Below, piece by piece: positions 1 through 6,568 of a stretch of 15,563 nucleotides of DNA (position 1 is the first letter of the stretch; the number at the start of each line of letters is the position of its first letter). The notes under the pieces are model-generated. The model did not search any database, was not told the origin of the DNA, and worked only from the letters and a program-made list of their open reading frames with translations. Position numbers and translations under genes: made by a program. The stretch comes from Dehalococcoidales bacterium (GTDB taxonomy: Bacteria; Chloroflexota; Dehalococcoidia; Dehalococcoidales; UBA2162): positions 1-15,563 of the forward strand of contig JAENIS010000030.1 of assembly GCA_016844285.1 (NCBI GenBank), in the 5' to 3' direction.

Positions 1-121
1 CGCCCCTTGGTCTTGGTGCCCGCGCCAGGTCTTTTATCGCTTGCACCACCGCCTTGAAATCATTCCCGGGTAGTTTGTCTAGTGAGCGCTGTGCCCGGCG
101 TCTTAATTCAATCTGGTACAT
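1..121 (-). CDS. RelE/ParE-family toxin, N-terminal part (cut by window edge)
   Basis: Reading the minus strand from the ATG at 121-119 gives 40 codons that run off the left edge without a stop. The peptide begins MYQIELRRRAQRSLDKLPG and continues with a helix ending in a basic APRPRG segment. This is the usual start of RelE/ParE-type toxins: a first beta strand, a basic helical hairpin, then a Pro-Arg-rich turn. Family members are ribonucleases (RelE) or gyrase poisons (ParE), and the part visible here cannot separate the two because catalytic residues lie further on. The start codon overlaps the antitoxin stop as TAATG, so translation is probably coupled, as is typical for antitoxin-first toxin-antitoxin operons. 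Function is inferred from the N-terminal pattern and the pairing. Confidence 0.72.
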   Translation of the reverse strand, partial: MYQIELRRRAQRSLDKLPGNDFKAVVQAIKDLARAPRPRG

Positions 122-351
122 TACTCAGTCCGTGATGCAAGGTAAGCCTCTAAGGATTTCGTGCCCTCGGTATCGGCTAAGGAAGCCAGGCCTTCAGCAG
201 CATCAATCTCATCCTCCAGCTTGGCAATGATAGCCTCAGTTAGCCAATCTTTCATTGTCTTTCCCTTTAAAGCGGCCAGAGCCTTAACTTTATTACGAAG
301 CTCAGGCTCTATATCTAGAAAATATCTAGTTTTCTTAATTGTATCTGGCAT
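121..351 (-). CDS. Ribbon-helix-helix-like antitoxin of a type II toxin-antitoxin pair
   Basis: This is a 76-residue protein. The ATG at 351-349 is chosen because GGGGAGAA lies four to five bases upstream. A longer in-frame start at 432 would lie upstream of the predicted promoter, so it is rejected. Residues 1-40 (MPDTIKKTRYFLDIEPELRN and onward) fit a ribbon-helix-helix fold: a short basic beta strand, then two helices around the AALKGKTMKDWLTEAI region. The C-terminal half is acidic (LEDEIDAAEGL) and probably wraps the toxin. Antitoxins of this type bind their own promoter as dimers and neutralise the cognate toxin. The next gene is a RelE/ParE-like toxin overlapping by one base. The locus is AT-richer than the housekeeping genes, consistent with transfer. 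Confidence 0.75.
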   Translation of the reverse strand: MPDTIKKTRYFLDIEPELRNKVKALAALKGKTMKDWLTEAIIAKLEDEIDAAEGLASLADTEGTKSLEAYLASRTE

Positions 352-362
352 TACTTCTCCCC

Positions 363-390
363 TATAATTACTATGTTTATAATAATTATA
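363..390. promoter_or_regulatory. Inverted repeat over the -10 box, candidate antitoxin operator
   Basis: Two perfect 8-bp arms, TATAATTA (363-370) and TAATTATA (383-390), are separated by 12 bp, so their centres are 20 bp apart (two helical turns). One arm contains the -10 box and the other lies just past the expected transcription start. Ribbon-helix-helix antitoxins usually repress their operon by binding such palindromes. The region is AT-rich, so a chance inverted repeat is possible. Confidence 0.5.
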
Positions 391-414
391 TGTCCAGATG
401 GTAAATAGCGTCAA
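385..414 (-). promoter_or_regulatory. Sigma-A-type promoter of the toxin-antitoxin operon
   Basis: Read on the minus strand, a -35 box TTGACG (414-409) and a perfect -10 box TATAAT (390-385) are separated by 18 bp. The predicted start site near 378 gives a leader of about 27 nt that contains the antitoxin ribosome binding site. Confidence 0.7.
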
Positions 415-449
415 TACCGTTTCAAGTGACAATTCGGTTGTTTATTAGC

Positions 450-633
450 CCTATCCCCTTAGTCCCTCCCGTGTCAAGCACGGGACAGGCTCTTTGCGAA
501 AGGGGGAGTTGCCCCTTCTCCCTTTAACAAAGGGAGACCGAGAGGGATTTGAACGGGTGTCCAAGAGGGGCGAAGCCCCTCTTTTTTTACTCCCCCTCTC
601 CTGAAAGGAGAGGGGGATAAAGGGGGTGAGGTT
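450..633 (-). repeat. Composite palindromic intergenic repeat, copy 1 (inverted orientation)
   Basis: This is the gene-free stretch between the toxin-antitoxin promoter and the FAH-family gene. On the minus strand it starts AACCTCACCCCCTTTAT at 633 and then runs through several hairpins: a 12-bp perfect stem (591-602 with 606-617), AAGAGGGGC/GCCCCTCTT (563-571 with 575-583), and TCTCCCTTT/AAAGGGAGA (517-525 with 529-537). A short TCCCGTG/CACGGGA hairpin (467-485) is extra to this copy. The left end CTATCCCCTTAGTCCCTCCC resembles the right end inverted, so the element has imperfect terminal inverted repeats. The order of modules matches copies near 5057, 9457 and 12232. It encodes no credible protein. 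Confidence 0.8.
563..588 (+). terminator. Terminator-like hairpin with T tract inside repeat copy 1
   Basis: A 9-bp stem AAGAGGGGC/GCCCCTCTT with a GAA loop is followed by a run of T on the plus strand. The structure fits an intrinsic terminator, but no plus-strand gene lies upstream in the window, so it may only reflect the structure of the repeat. Confidence 0.4.
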
Positions 634-696
634 ACTAAATACATCCAAGAGATTTAGAGGGAAAGGATAAAGAAAACGAATAGGGTTAGCTAGGCG

Positions 697-1461
697 CTAG
701 CCACCATCTTTGACGACATAGTTTCTGAGCGTGCCGATGCCCGCTATCCTGACCTCAATGGTATCGCCGGGCTGCATCGGGCCGATGCCACTGGGCGTGC
801 CGGTGGCGATAACATCCCCCGGCAGCAGGGTGACCACATGGGAGATAAAACTGATTAGCTCGGTGACCGGGAAGATGAGGTTGCGGGTGTTGTCTTGCTG
901 CTTAAGCTCCCCGTTGAGATAGGTCTCGACAGCAGCCTTCGCCGGGTCAAGCTCGGTCTCAATAACGGGGCCGACGGCAGCGAAAGTATCGAAAATCTTG
1001 GCCCGTGTCGATTGTTTCTCATGGCTCTGAATATCACGGGCGGTAACATCATTAAAGCAGGTATAGCCCAGCACATAGTCCAGCGCTTTTGCGGCGGATA
1101 CCTGCCAGGCCCGTTTCTTTATCACCACGCCAAGCTCGCCCTCATAATCAACCTGGTGCGAGGTTTCGGGATAAAGAATGTTCTCCTCAGGCCCGATGAC
1201 GGATGTCGATGGTTTCAGAAAGATGAAAGGAACGTCCGGCAGAGGCTGATTGACTTCGGCAGCATGGCTGCGATAGTTACGCCCGACAGCAACTACTTTC
1301 GATGGTACGCATGGCGCCAGGAGCTTGACCCGGCGCAACTGGTAGCCCAACTCGGTAGTCTTGAGTGAGCCAAAAAGGCCTCCCTTAATTGCCTGAATAT
1401 GCTGACCGGTTAGTATCCCGTACTTGACGTCACCCTCAGTCCTGAAACGTACAATCTTCAT
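697..1461 (-). CDS. Fumarylacetoacetate hydrolase (FAH) family protein
   Basis: This 254-residue protein belongs to the FAH superfamily, metal-dependent enzymes that cleave, isomerise or decarboxylate beta-keto and enol acids. The N-terminal 55 residues are the small domain. The core follows with VAVGRNYRSHAAE (57-69), the metal-ligand motif DYEGEL (E107, E109), FNDVTARD (D138), K155 in AKIFDTFAAVGP, and GDVIATGTPSGIG near 215-227. The three acidic ligands for Mg or Mn and the GTPSG loop are all present, so the enzyme looks intact. Its length fits the 2-hydroxyhepta-2,4-diene-1,7-dioate isomerase / acylpyruvase (FAHD1-like) branch, but the substrate cannot be read from sequence. No Shine-Dalgarno is seen. 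A promoter is placed so that transcription would start at the ATG. It follows the DUF3467 gene by 77 bp. Confidence 0.9.
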   Translation of the reverse strand: MKIVRFRTEGDVKYGILTGQHIQAIKGGLFGSLKTTELGYQLRRVKLLAPCVPSKVVAVGRNYRSHAAEVNQPLPDVPFIFLKPSTSVIGPEENILYPETSHQVDYEGELGVVIKKRAWQVSAAKALDYVLGYTCFNDVTARDIQSHEKQSTRAKIFDTFAAVGPVIETELDPAKAAVETYLNGELKQQDNTRNLIFPVTELISFISHVVTLLPGDVIATGTPSGIGPMQPGDTIEVRIAGIGTLRNYVVKDGG

Positions 1462-1468
1462 GTTGGTA

Positions 1469-1497
1469 AGTTTAGCGCTACCAACCGGTTATGGCAA
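1469..1497 (-). promoter_or_regulatory. Promoter of the FAH-family gene, apparently leaderless
   Basis: On the minus strand, TTGCCA (1497-1492, five of six matches to the -35 consensus) and TAAACT (1474-1469, four of six matches to the -10) are separated by 17 bp. The ATG begins 8 nt after the -10 box, exactly where transcription would start, and no ribosome binding site is seen. Confidence 0.5.
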
Positions 1498-1501
1498 GCC
1501 C

Positions 1502-1518
1502 TCCTGCCGAAAGCAGGA
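1502..1518 (-). other. Small stem-loop between the DUF3467 gene and the FAH gene
   Basis: TCCTGC (1502-1507) and GCAGGA (1513-1518) form a 6-bp stem with a 5-nt loop, 20 bp past the DUF3467 stop codon. There is no T tract on the minus strand, so it is at best a weak terminator or an RNA 3' end stabiliser. Confidence 0.3.
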
Positions 1519-1538
1519 CAAACTGCACTTTCAATCTC

Positions 1539-1838
1539 CTATCTTGACGGAGCCTGAAATCCGATAGGTTTAGGAGGTTCCTCGGCGGCAGTCAACTTAC
1601 CAAACCTGGACTCATATTTAGATAAGTTATCTGCAAGTGCCGCAATCATTCTCTTCATGTGACCCGGGCTAATCACAACCCTGGCGGTTACAGAACCCAC
1701 CGGAGGCATAACCATCATAAAATCCAGAACAAATTCCTCCTTGGTATGGGTCACTGTCATCATGTTAGAATATACCCCACCCTTCAGACTGTCAGGGAAT
1801 GAAACTTGCACTTCCGGCTGCGCAGGTTTTTCAGTCAC
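1539..1838 (-). CDS. DUF3467 family protein
   Basis: This is a 99-residue protein of unknown function. The GTG at 1838-1836 is chosen because AGGAAGG lies about 7 nt upstream, and the nearby ATG at 1855 is out of frame and closed by a stop. The middle of the protein (YSNMMTVTHTKEEFVLDFMM, then ARVVISPGHMKRMIAALADN) is the characteristic DUF3467 pattern as I know it: a strand-rich half followed by a helix ending in LSKYESRFGKL. There is no signal peptide or membrane segment. It begins 21 bp after the nrdJ stop, so it is very likely co-transcribed with nrdR and nrdJ. That suggests a link to nucleotide metabolism or simply a shared transcript. The family assignment is firm; no role can be claimed. 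Confidence 0.85.
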   Translation of the reverse strand: MTEKPAQPEVQVSFPDSLKGGVYSNMMTVTHTKEEFVLDFMMVMPPVGSVTARVVISPGHMKRMIAALADNLSKYESRFGKLTAAEEPPKPIGFQAPSR

Positions 1839-1859
1839 TGTTTTACCTTCCTCATTTCG

Positions 1860-4433
1860 TTAGCACTTAGTATAGCCACAGGCATGACACTTGAAGCAGC
1901 CTTCTTCGTAGGACAGCAGGTTGCCACAATCGGGGCATTGCCCGGCGAGATTCTTGGCTAGGCCATAGTCTTCGAGCTTGGGCTGACTCTCATTCTTGGG
2001 CTGGCCACCATTATTCCCGGTATATCTTTCCAGAACGCTGGCGATAGCATCGGCACAGGAGAGCACTGCCTTGCCTTCCTCCCAGGCGATGGAGGGACAG
2101 CGGATACCCTTAAGCTGCTTCACAATGGCGACAATTTCCACTCCTGAACGTAGTGTCAGGGAAATAAGGCGGCAGATAGCTTCAAGCTGGGCCGAGGCGC
2201 AACCCCCTGCCTTCCCCAGGGTGGTGAAAACCTCGCATATCCCCTGCTCATCAAAGTTTACCGTAATATACATATTGCCGCAGCCGGTGGTTACCTTTTC
2301 GGTGCTCCCTTTGGTTATCTTGGCCCTTTTCCGCGGGGTAAGCACGGCCGCTTCGACCTTTTTCTCCTTCTCCTTGCCGGTGGTCAGTACCTGGGTTTCA
2401 CGGCTGCCATCGCGGTAGATGGTGATACCTTTCAATCCCGATTCGTAGGCCATGAGGTATACTTTGGCCACATCGGCCTGGGTCGCCTCATGGGGGAAAT
2501 TGACTGTCTTGGAGACGGCGTTGTTCGTCTGCTCCTGGAAGGCAGCCTGCATGCGGACATGCCACTCGGCACTGATATCGTGGGCGGTAACGAAGACTCG
2601 CTTTACCGCCTCGGGGATGCCATCCATTTCCTTTAGCCTGGCACCGGTGGCGAGGCGCTGCATAAGCTCATCAGAGTAGAAACCCCCGTTTCTGGCCGCC
2701 TCCTCGAAGTAGGGAGTGACCTCGACAAACTGTGCCCCATCCAGGATATTCTTGGTATAAACCAGGGCAAAAAGAGGTTCAATGCCACTGGAGCAGCTGG
2801 CGATGATGCTCAGGGTGCCGGTGGGAGCGATGGTGGTGCAAGCGGCATTCCTTGGTCGGGGGCCACCGGAGACATCATAGATGCTGCCCTTGAAAGCGGG
2901 GAAGACGCCACGCTCTTTACCCAGTTCCACTGATGCCTGGCGTGCCTCTTTATTGATACACCCCATGACATCCGAGGCAACCTGCAGGGCTGCTTCCGAG
3001 TCATAGGCAATGCCAAGCTGGAGGAGCATATCGGCAAAGCCCATCACGCCCAGCCCGATTTTTCTCGTCTTTTTGGTCATTTCCTCAATCTGGGGTAGCG
3101 GGAATTTATTGACATCGATAACGTTATCCAGGAACCTGACAGCGAGCCTTACCGTTCTGGACAGCCGGGCATAATCAATCTCAGTGGTCTTGTCAGTGGT
3201 GCGCAGCATCCGGCTCAGGTTGATTGAGCCAAGATTGCACGACTCGTAGGGTAGCAAGGGCTGCTCGCCACAGGGGTTAGTGCTTTCAATCCGGCCTAGC
3301 TGTGGCGTGGGGTTATCCTTGTTGATACGGTCAATAAAGACCACACCAGGGTCGCCGGTTGTCCATGCCATGGTCGTTATCTTGTCGAAGACTTCTTTGG
3401 CATTAAGCTTGGCGACGGCTTCTCTGGTGTGTGGATTGACCAGGTTATACTCAGTGCCAGTTTTGACTGCCTCCATGAACTCGGTGGTTATAGCGACCGA
3501 GAGGTTGAAATTGGTCAGGACATCGGGGTTTTCCTTGGCGGTGATGAACCTCATGATGTCGGGGTGGTCGATGCTGAGGATGGCCATGTTCGCTCCGCGG
3601 CGCATCCCACCCTGCTTGATGACATCGGTAGCCGTGTCAAAGGCGCGCATGAAGGAGACCGGGCCGCTGGCAACTCCCCCGGTCGAGCCAACCCGGTCCT
3701 TTTCCGGTCGCAATCGGGAGAAGGAAAAGCCGGTGCCCCCACCGCTTTTGTGAATCAGGGCCGTATTCTTGACTGCATCAAAGATGGACTCCATCGAGTC
3801 TTCAACCGGCAGGACAAAGCAAGCCGATAGCTGCCCTAGCTCACGCCCGGCATTCATCAAGGTCGGGGAGTTGGGCAGAAACTCAAGGTCAGCCATAACC
3901 TGATAAAACTCCTCTTCCCTAGCTTTAACATCAGCCTTGGGGTCATAGAGAAGCTCAGCCGAGGCTATCGCCCATGCCACCCGGCGGAACATCTCCTCCA
4001 CGGTCTCGATAACCTGTCCCTGCTTGTCTTTCTTCAGGTATCTTGCTTTCAGAACACGGAGGGCATTTTCGGTAAGGTTGATACCGGGAGCAACCCGGGT
4101 TTCGGTCTTAATCTGGACAACTGGCTGTGCCATAGGTTTAATCTCCTCTTTCTCGATTGGTGTTTCGCTGGTCAAAACTTCTTTCACTATCGCCGGTATA
4201 TCAGCATGGATGGTTGGTCGCGTTTGCCGGCGCCGCGGTTTGGGCATAAGGTGTTCCATGCCGGGTAGCGGTGGCTGCTTTTCCACACGGTCAATTTCCC
4301 GCTGGACTCGCTCTTCTATTTGTTGCCTATCGGCTATACCCTCGGCCTCGGCATCAGCGAAGACAGAGCGGGCAATCTGAGTCCGGTCCTGGTCGGTTAG
4401 CTGCTGCTTTTCCAACTTTTTATCTGTGGTCAT
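1860..4433 (-). CDS. nrdJ: Adenosylcobalamin-dependent (class II) ribonucleoside-diphosphate reductase
   Basis: This 857-residue enzyme reduces ribonucleotides to deoxyribonucleotides with a radical made from coenzyme B12, without oxygen. The 10-stranded barrel carries [11 protein letters not shown] (176-196), the redox pair C205 and C399, thiyl-radical C388 with N386 and E390 in NPCGEQ, and APTGTLS near 536-542. The 11-residue gap between C388 and C399 matches class II enzymes such as the Thermotoga one. A TSCPD-type domain follows ([10 protein letters not shown] to about 805), then a cysteine-rich tail (C833, C836, C846, C849, C852, C857), likely a zinc ribbon plus the shuttle cysteines that re-reduce the active site. 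Residues 1-110 are charged and proline-rich and do not look like an ATP cone. The ATG overlaps the nrdR stop as ATGA, so the two are translationally coupled. Confidence 0.96.
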   Translation of the reverse strand: MTTDKKLEKQQLTDQDRTQIARSVFADAEAEGIADRQQIEERVQREIDRVEKQPPLPGMEHLMPKPRRRQTRPTIHADIPAIVKEVLTSETPIEKEEIKPMAQPVVQIKTETRVAPGINLTENALRVLKARYLKKDKQGQVIETVEEMFRRVAWAIASAELLYDPKADVKAREEEFYQVMADLEFLPNSPTLMNAGRELGQLSACFVLPVEDSMESIFDAVKNTALIHKSGGGTGFSFSRLRPEKDRVGSTGGVASGPVSFMRAFDTATDVIKQGGMRRGANMAILSIDHPDIMRFITAKENPDVLTNFNLSVAITTEFMEAVKTGTEYNLVNPHTREAVAKLNAKEVFDKITTMAWTTGDPGVVFIDRINKDNPTPQLGRIESTNPCGEQPLLPYESCNLGSINLSRMLRTTDKTTEIDYARLSRTVRLAVRFLDNVIDVNKFPLPQIEEMTKKTRKIGLGVMGFADMLLQLGIAYDSEAALQVASDVMGCINKEARQASVELGKERGVFPAFKGSIYDVSGGPRPRNAACTTIAPTGTLSIIASCSSGIEPLFALVYTKNILDGAQFVEVTPYFEEAARNGGFYSDELMQRLATGARLKEMDGIPEAVKRVFVTAHDISAEWHVRMQAAFQEQTNNAVSKTVNFPHEATQADVAKVYLMAYESGLKGITIYRDGSRETQVLTTGKEKEKKVEAAVLTPRKRAKITKGSTEKVTTGCGNMYITVNFDEQGICEVFTTLGKAGGCASAQLEAICRLISLTLRSGVEIVAIVKQLKGIRCPSIAWEEGKAVLSCADAIASVLERYTGNNGGQPKNESQPKLEDYGLAKNLAGQCPDCGNLLSYEEGCFKCHACGYTKC

Positions 4434-4969
4434 TTTCGACTTCTCTCATGCCTTTTTGTCACCGTCGCCGTGGTCTCTGCCGGCAGCAATGGTAGCTGAG
4501 CGACCGGGCGGGATGGCTCAGTCTTATCACTCAAGAGGCTATCTACCGCCTGCTTGAGAGCGGTAATATCAGTAAACTGGCGGTAGACACTGGCAAAGCG
4601 GATGTAGGCAATGTAGTCCAGCTTTTTCAACCTTTCCATGACCATATCACCAACAACGGTACTGGGTATTTCGGCCTTGCCCTGATGGTAAAGCTCAGCC
4701 TCAATATCATCCGCCAGCTTGTCAATCGTACCGGTAGGCAAAGGGCGTTTCTCACAGGCCTTGTGCAGACCGGTTAACAGTTTGTTCTTATCGAACTCCT
4801 CGCGCCGCTGGTCTTTCTTAATGACAAAGAGCCCAGTCGATTGGAAGCGCTCATAGGTGGTGAAGCGAGAGTCACAGCTCAGGCATTGCCGCCGACGGCG
4901 TATGCCGTCATTGACATCACGAGAGTCAATAACCCTGGAATCAGGATAATGGCAATAAGGACAATTCAT
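4430..4969 (-). CDS. nrdR: Transcriptional repressor NrdR
   Basis: NrdR senses ATP/dATP and represses ribonucleotide reductase genes. The 179-residue protein has the N-terminal zinc ribbon MNCPYCHYPDSRVIDSRDV with ligands C3, C6, C29 and C32, and the basic DNA-contact stretch GIRRRRQCLSCDSRFTTYER (22-41). An ATP-cone domain follows (about 46-136: FVIKKDQRREEFDKNKLLTG to FASVYRQFTDI). Family members are usually about 150 residues. Here about 25 extra residues at the C-terminus are Pro- and Lys/Arg-rich and of unknown use. It is the first gene of the operon, overlaps nrdJ by 4 bp, and its own promoter carries two NrdR-box-like sites, so autoregulation is expected. No strong Shine-Dalgarno precedes the ATG. 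Confidence 0.96.
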   Translation of the reverse strand: MNCPYCHYPDSRVIDSRDVNDGIRRRRQCLSCDSRFTTYERFQSTGLFVIKKDQRREEFDKNKLLTGLHKACEKRPLPTGTIDKLADDIEAELYHQGKAEIPSTVVGDMVMERLKKLDYIAYIRFASVYRQFTDITALKQAVDSLLSDKTEPSRPVAQLPLLPAETTATVTKRHERSRK

Positions 4970-4977
4970 CGCTAATC

Positions 4978-4993
4978 ACACATCTTGTAGTAC
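4978..4993 (-). promoter_or_regulatory. NrdR box 2, downstream of the transcription start
   Basis: GTACTACAAGATGTGT on the minus strand matches the NrdR box at about 10 of 16 positions. It is separated from box 1 by exactly 15 bp, so the boxes repeat every 31 bp (three helical turns), the arrangement known for NrdR-controlled promoters. Confidence 0.6.
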
Positions 4994-5002
4994 AGCAGGA
5001 AG

Positions 5003-5031
5003 AGGATACCACAATAGGTAGTATCTGTCAA
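5003..5031 (-). promoter_or_regulatory. Sigma-A-type promoter of the nrdR-nrdJ operon
   Basis: On the minus strand, a perfect -35 TTGACA (5031-5026) and a -10 TATCCT (5008-5003) are separated by 17 bp. The predicted start near 4996 gives a leader of about 27 nt before nrdR. Confidence 0.75.
5009..5024 (-). promoter_or_regulatory. NrdR box 1, within the promoter spacer
   Basis: ATACTACCTATTGTGG on the minus strand matches the 16-bp NrdR box as I recall it (acaCwAtATmTwGtgt) at about 12 of 16 positions, including the CTA and TTGTG cores. It fills the gap between the -35 and -10 boxes, where binding would block RNA polymerase. Confidence 0.65.
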
Positions 5032-5056
5032 GCGGAAGTTTTTGAGGTCGTTTATC

Positions 5057-5282
5057 AACCTCAGCCCCTTAATCCCCCTCTCCTTTCAGGAGAGGGGGAG
5101 AAAAAGAAAGAGGGGCGAAGCCCCTTTTAGATACCCCTGCTTAAATCCCTCTCACTCTCCCTTTACTAAAGGGAGAAGTCTTCCCGTTTTGTTGACGTGT
5201 CTCCCCCTTTGAAAAAGGGGGATTAAGGGGGATTTTCGCCTCCTTCCCCTTACCAAGGTGAAGGGGACAGGGGGGTGGATTT
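5057..5282 (+). repeat. Composite palindromic intergenic repeat, copy 2
   Basis: This fills the space between the nrdR promoter and the ftsZ terminator. It starts AACCTCAGCCCCTTAATCCC at 5057 and holds the same hairpin series as copy 1: the CCCCCTCTCCT stem near 5073-5099, AGAGGGGC-gaa-GCCCCTTTT (5110-5128), TCTCCCTTT-act-AAAGGGAGA (5156-5176), and TCCCCCTTT-gaa-AAAGGGGGA (5202-5222). It ends in an imperfect CCTTCCCCTTACC/GGTGAAGGGG hairpin whose outer edge, read inverted, resembles the start of the element. Copies 1 and 2 match closely over about 120 bp. I see no gene in this stretch. Confidence 0.8.
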
Positions 5283-5321
5283 CTAAACAATCTCATTTTA
5301 CTTCGGGCGACCCGGCTGAGC

Positions 5322-5362
5322 TAAAAAATAGGGCTGCCCTTCCTCTACAGGAAGGGCAGCCC
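5322..5362 (-). terminator. Intrinsic terminator of the mraZ-rsmH-ftsA-ftsZ operon
   Basis: On the minus strand, 25 bp past the ftsZ stop, a perfect 14-bp stem (GGGCTGCCCTTCCT with its complement, 5331-5344 and 5349-5362) closes a 4-nt loop. It is followed directly by TATTTTTTAG. This is a textbook Rho-independent terminator. Confidence 0.92.
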
Positions 5363-5386
5363 CGGTGGGAGGATTGGCTAAGGAGG

Positions 5387-6520
5387 TTACTTGGAGGAGA
5401 CCGTTGATGGTGTCTTGTTTATCGTTTTGGTGGATGGGGGGATTATCTGACGCCGCTGGCTGAAACGGGGATTACGCAGGAAGGAAGGAACATCCAGCTC
5501 CGTCTCATTCCCCTTCAGACCGGCGAGCGCCTCGGTTTTAGCATCCCGGCTAAATCCGATTATTCCCTGCTGAGTAACGAATCCAGTGGCGACGAGAGTA
5601 ATCCTCACATCCCTTTCCATCGCCGGGTCGTGAGCCACGCCGAAGATAATGTTGGCGTCAGGAGCGACCGCTTTTCTGATTACTTCGGCCGCCCCGTTAA
5701 CTTCAAACAGGGTAAGGCTAGAGCCGCCAACAACATTGAAGAGCACCCCTCTGGCACCTTCAATGGAAACATCCAGTAATGGACTGGCTAAGGCTGCCTG
5801 AGCCGCATCTACTGCCCGATTCGGACCACTCCCGACTCCGACTGACATCCATGCCGGGCCGGCATCCTTCATTACCGCTTTGACATCGGCAAAATCAAGG
5901 TTAATCAACCCGGGGGAGGTAATGACTTCGGAAATAGCCTGGACGCCGTGTCTGAGCACGTCATCCGCCATCTGAAAAGCACTATCCATACCCGTCCTCT
6001 GGTCGCAAAGGTCGAGCAAGCGGTCATTGGGAATGATGATAAGCGTGTCAACCTTGCCCAGCAGGTTGGCAATGCCCTCCTCGGCGACCTGGTGGCGGTG
6101 TGTTCCCTCAAAGCCAAATGGCTTGGTGACGATAGCAATGGTCAAGGCTCCGTTTCGCTTGGCGATTTCAGCGACGATAGGAGCCGCTCCGGTACCGGTA
6201 CCCCCACCCATGCCCGCAGCGATGAATACCATGTCAGCACCTAAGGTAATCTCCCTGAGTTCATCGCGGCTTTCCTCGGCGGCTTTCTGACCAACGTTAT
6301 GGTCTCCGCCGGCGCCCAACCCCCGGGTCAGCCTGTCGCCAAGCTGTACACGGATTGGAGCTTCAGTAAAGGCCAGTGCCTGGGCATCAGTATTGGCGGC
6401 AATAAGCTCGACACCTTTGATATCGGCTCGAATCATGCGGGTTATCGCGTTGCAGCCGCCGCCACCCAGACCGATAACCTTTATCTTGGCTGGATTACTG
6501 ACGAAACTTGATTTTGCCAT
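5387..6520 (-). CDS. ftsZ: Cell division protein FtsZ
   Basis: FtsZ is the tubulin-like GTPase that forms the division ring. The 377-residue protein has an N-terminal nucleotide-binding domain with GLGGGGCNAI (17-26), AANTDAQAL (41-49), the signature GGGTGTG (105-111) and FGFEGTHR near 125-132. The T7 catalytic loop NLDFAD (207-212) has both aspartates, so GTPase activity should be intact. After the C-terminal domain (ends about 322) there is only a short linker before DVPSFLR (343-349), the conserved peptide that binds FtsA or SepF. A basic Ser/Thr-rich tail of 28 residues follows, where many FtsZ proteins simply end. GGAGGAGG precedes the ATG at good distance. It is the last gene of the operon, 48 bp after ftsA. 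Confidence 0.97.
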   Translation of the reverse strand: MAKSSFVSNPAKIKVIGLGGGGCNAITRMIRADIKGVELIAANTDAQALAFTEAPIRVQLGDRLTRGLGAGGDHNVGQKAAEESRDELREITLGADMVFIAAGMGGGTGTGAAPIVAEIAKRNGALTIAIVTKPFGFEGTHRHQVAEEGIANLLGKVDTLIIIPNDRLLDLCDQRTGMDSAFQMADDVLRHGVQAISEVITSPGLINLDFADVKAVMKDAGPAWMSVGVGSGPNRAVDAAQAALASPLLDVSIEGARGVLFNVVGGSSLTLFEVNGAAEVIRKAVAPDANIIFGVAHDPAMERDVRITLVATGFVTQQGIIGFSRDAKTEALAGLKGNETELDVPSFLRNPRFSQRRQIIPPSTKTINKTPSTVSSK

Positions 6521-6568
6521 TTCCTCCTCCTTAATAAATACCTTAATGATTCCTGTTCCAATAATTAC

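Noticed and set aside
352..432. Longer antitoxin start adding 27 residues
   Set aside because: It would begin upstream of the predicted -35 box, while the ATG at 351 has a strong Shine-Dalgarno.
451..648. 65-codon open frame on the minus strand
   Set aside because: It lies wholly within repeat copy 1, and its peptide is only a translation of the palindromic modules. There is no ribosome binding site and no family resemblance.
895..1368. 157-codon plus-strand frame opposite the FAH-family gene
   Set aside because: It is antisense to a gene with intact catalytic motifs, and the translated peptide shows no domain and no ribosome binding site.
3280..3830. Two long plus-strand frames opposite nrdJ
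   Set aside because: They mirror the conserved core of NrdJ. Antisense frames of this size are common in GC-rich genes, and no promoter or start signal is seen.
4970..5056. Cobalamin riboswitch before the B12-dependent reductase operon
   Set aside because: The leader is only about 27 nt, far too short, and the region is accounted for by the promoter and NrdR boxes.
5057..5282. CRISPR array
   Set aside because: The hairpins differ in sequence and are unevenly spaced. No identical direct repeats with unique spacers and no cas genes are present.
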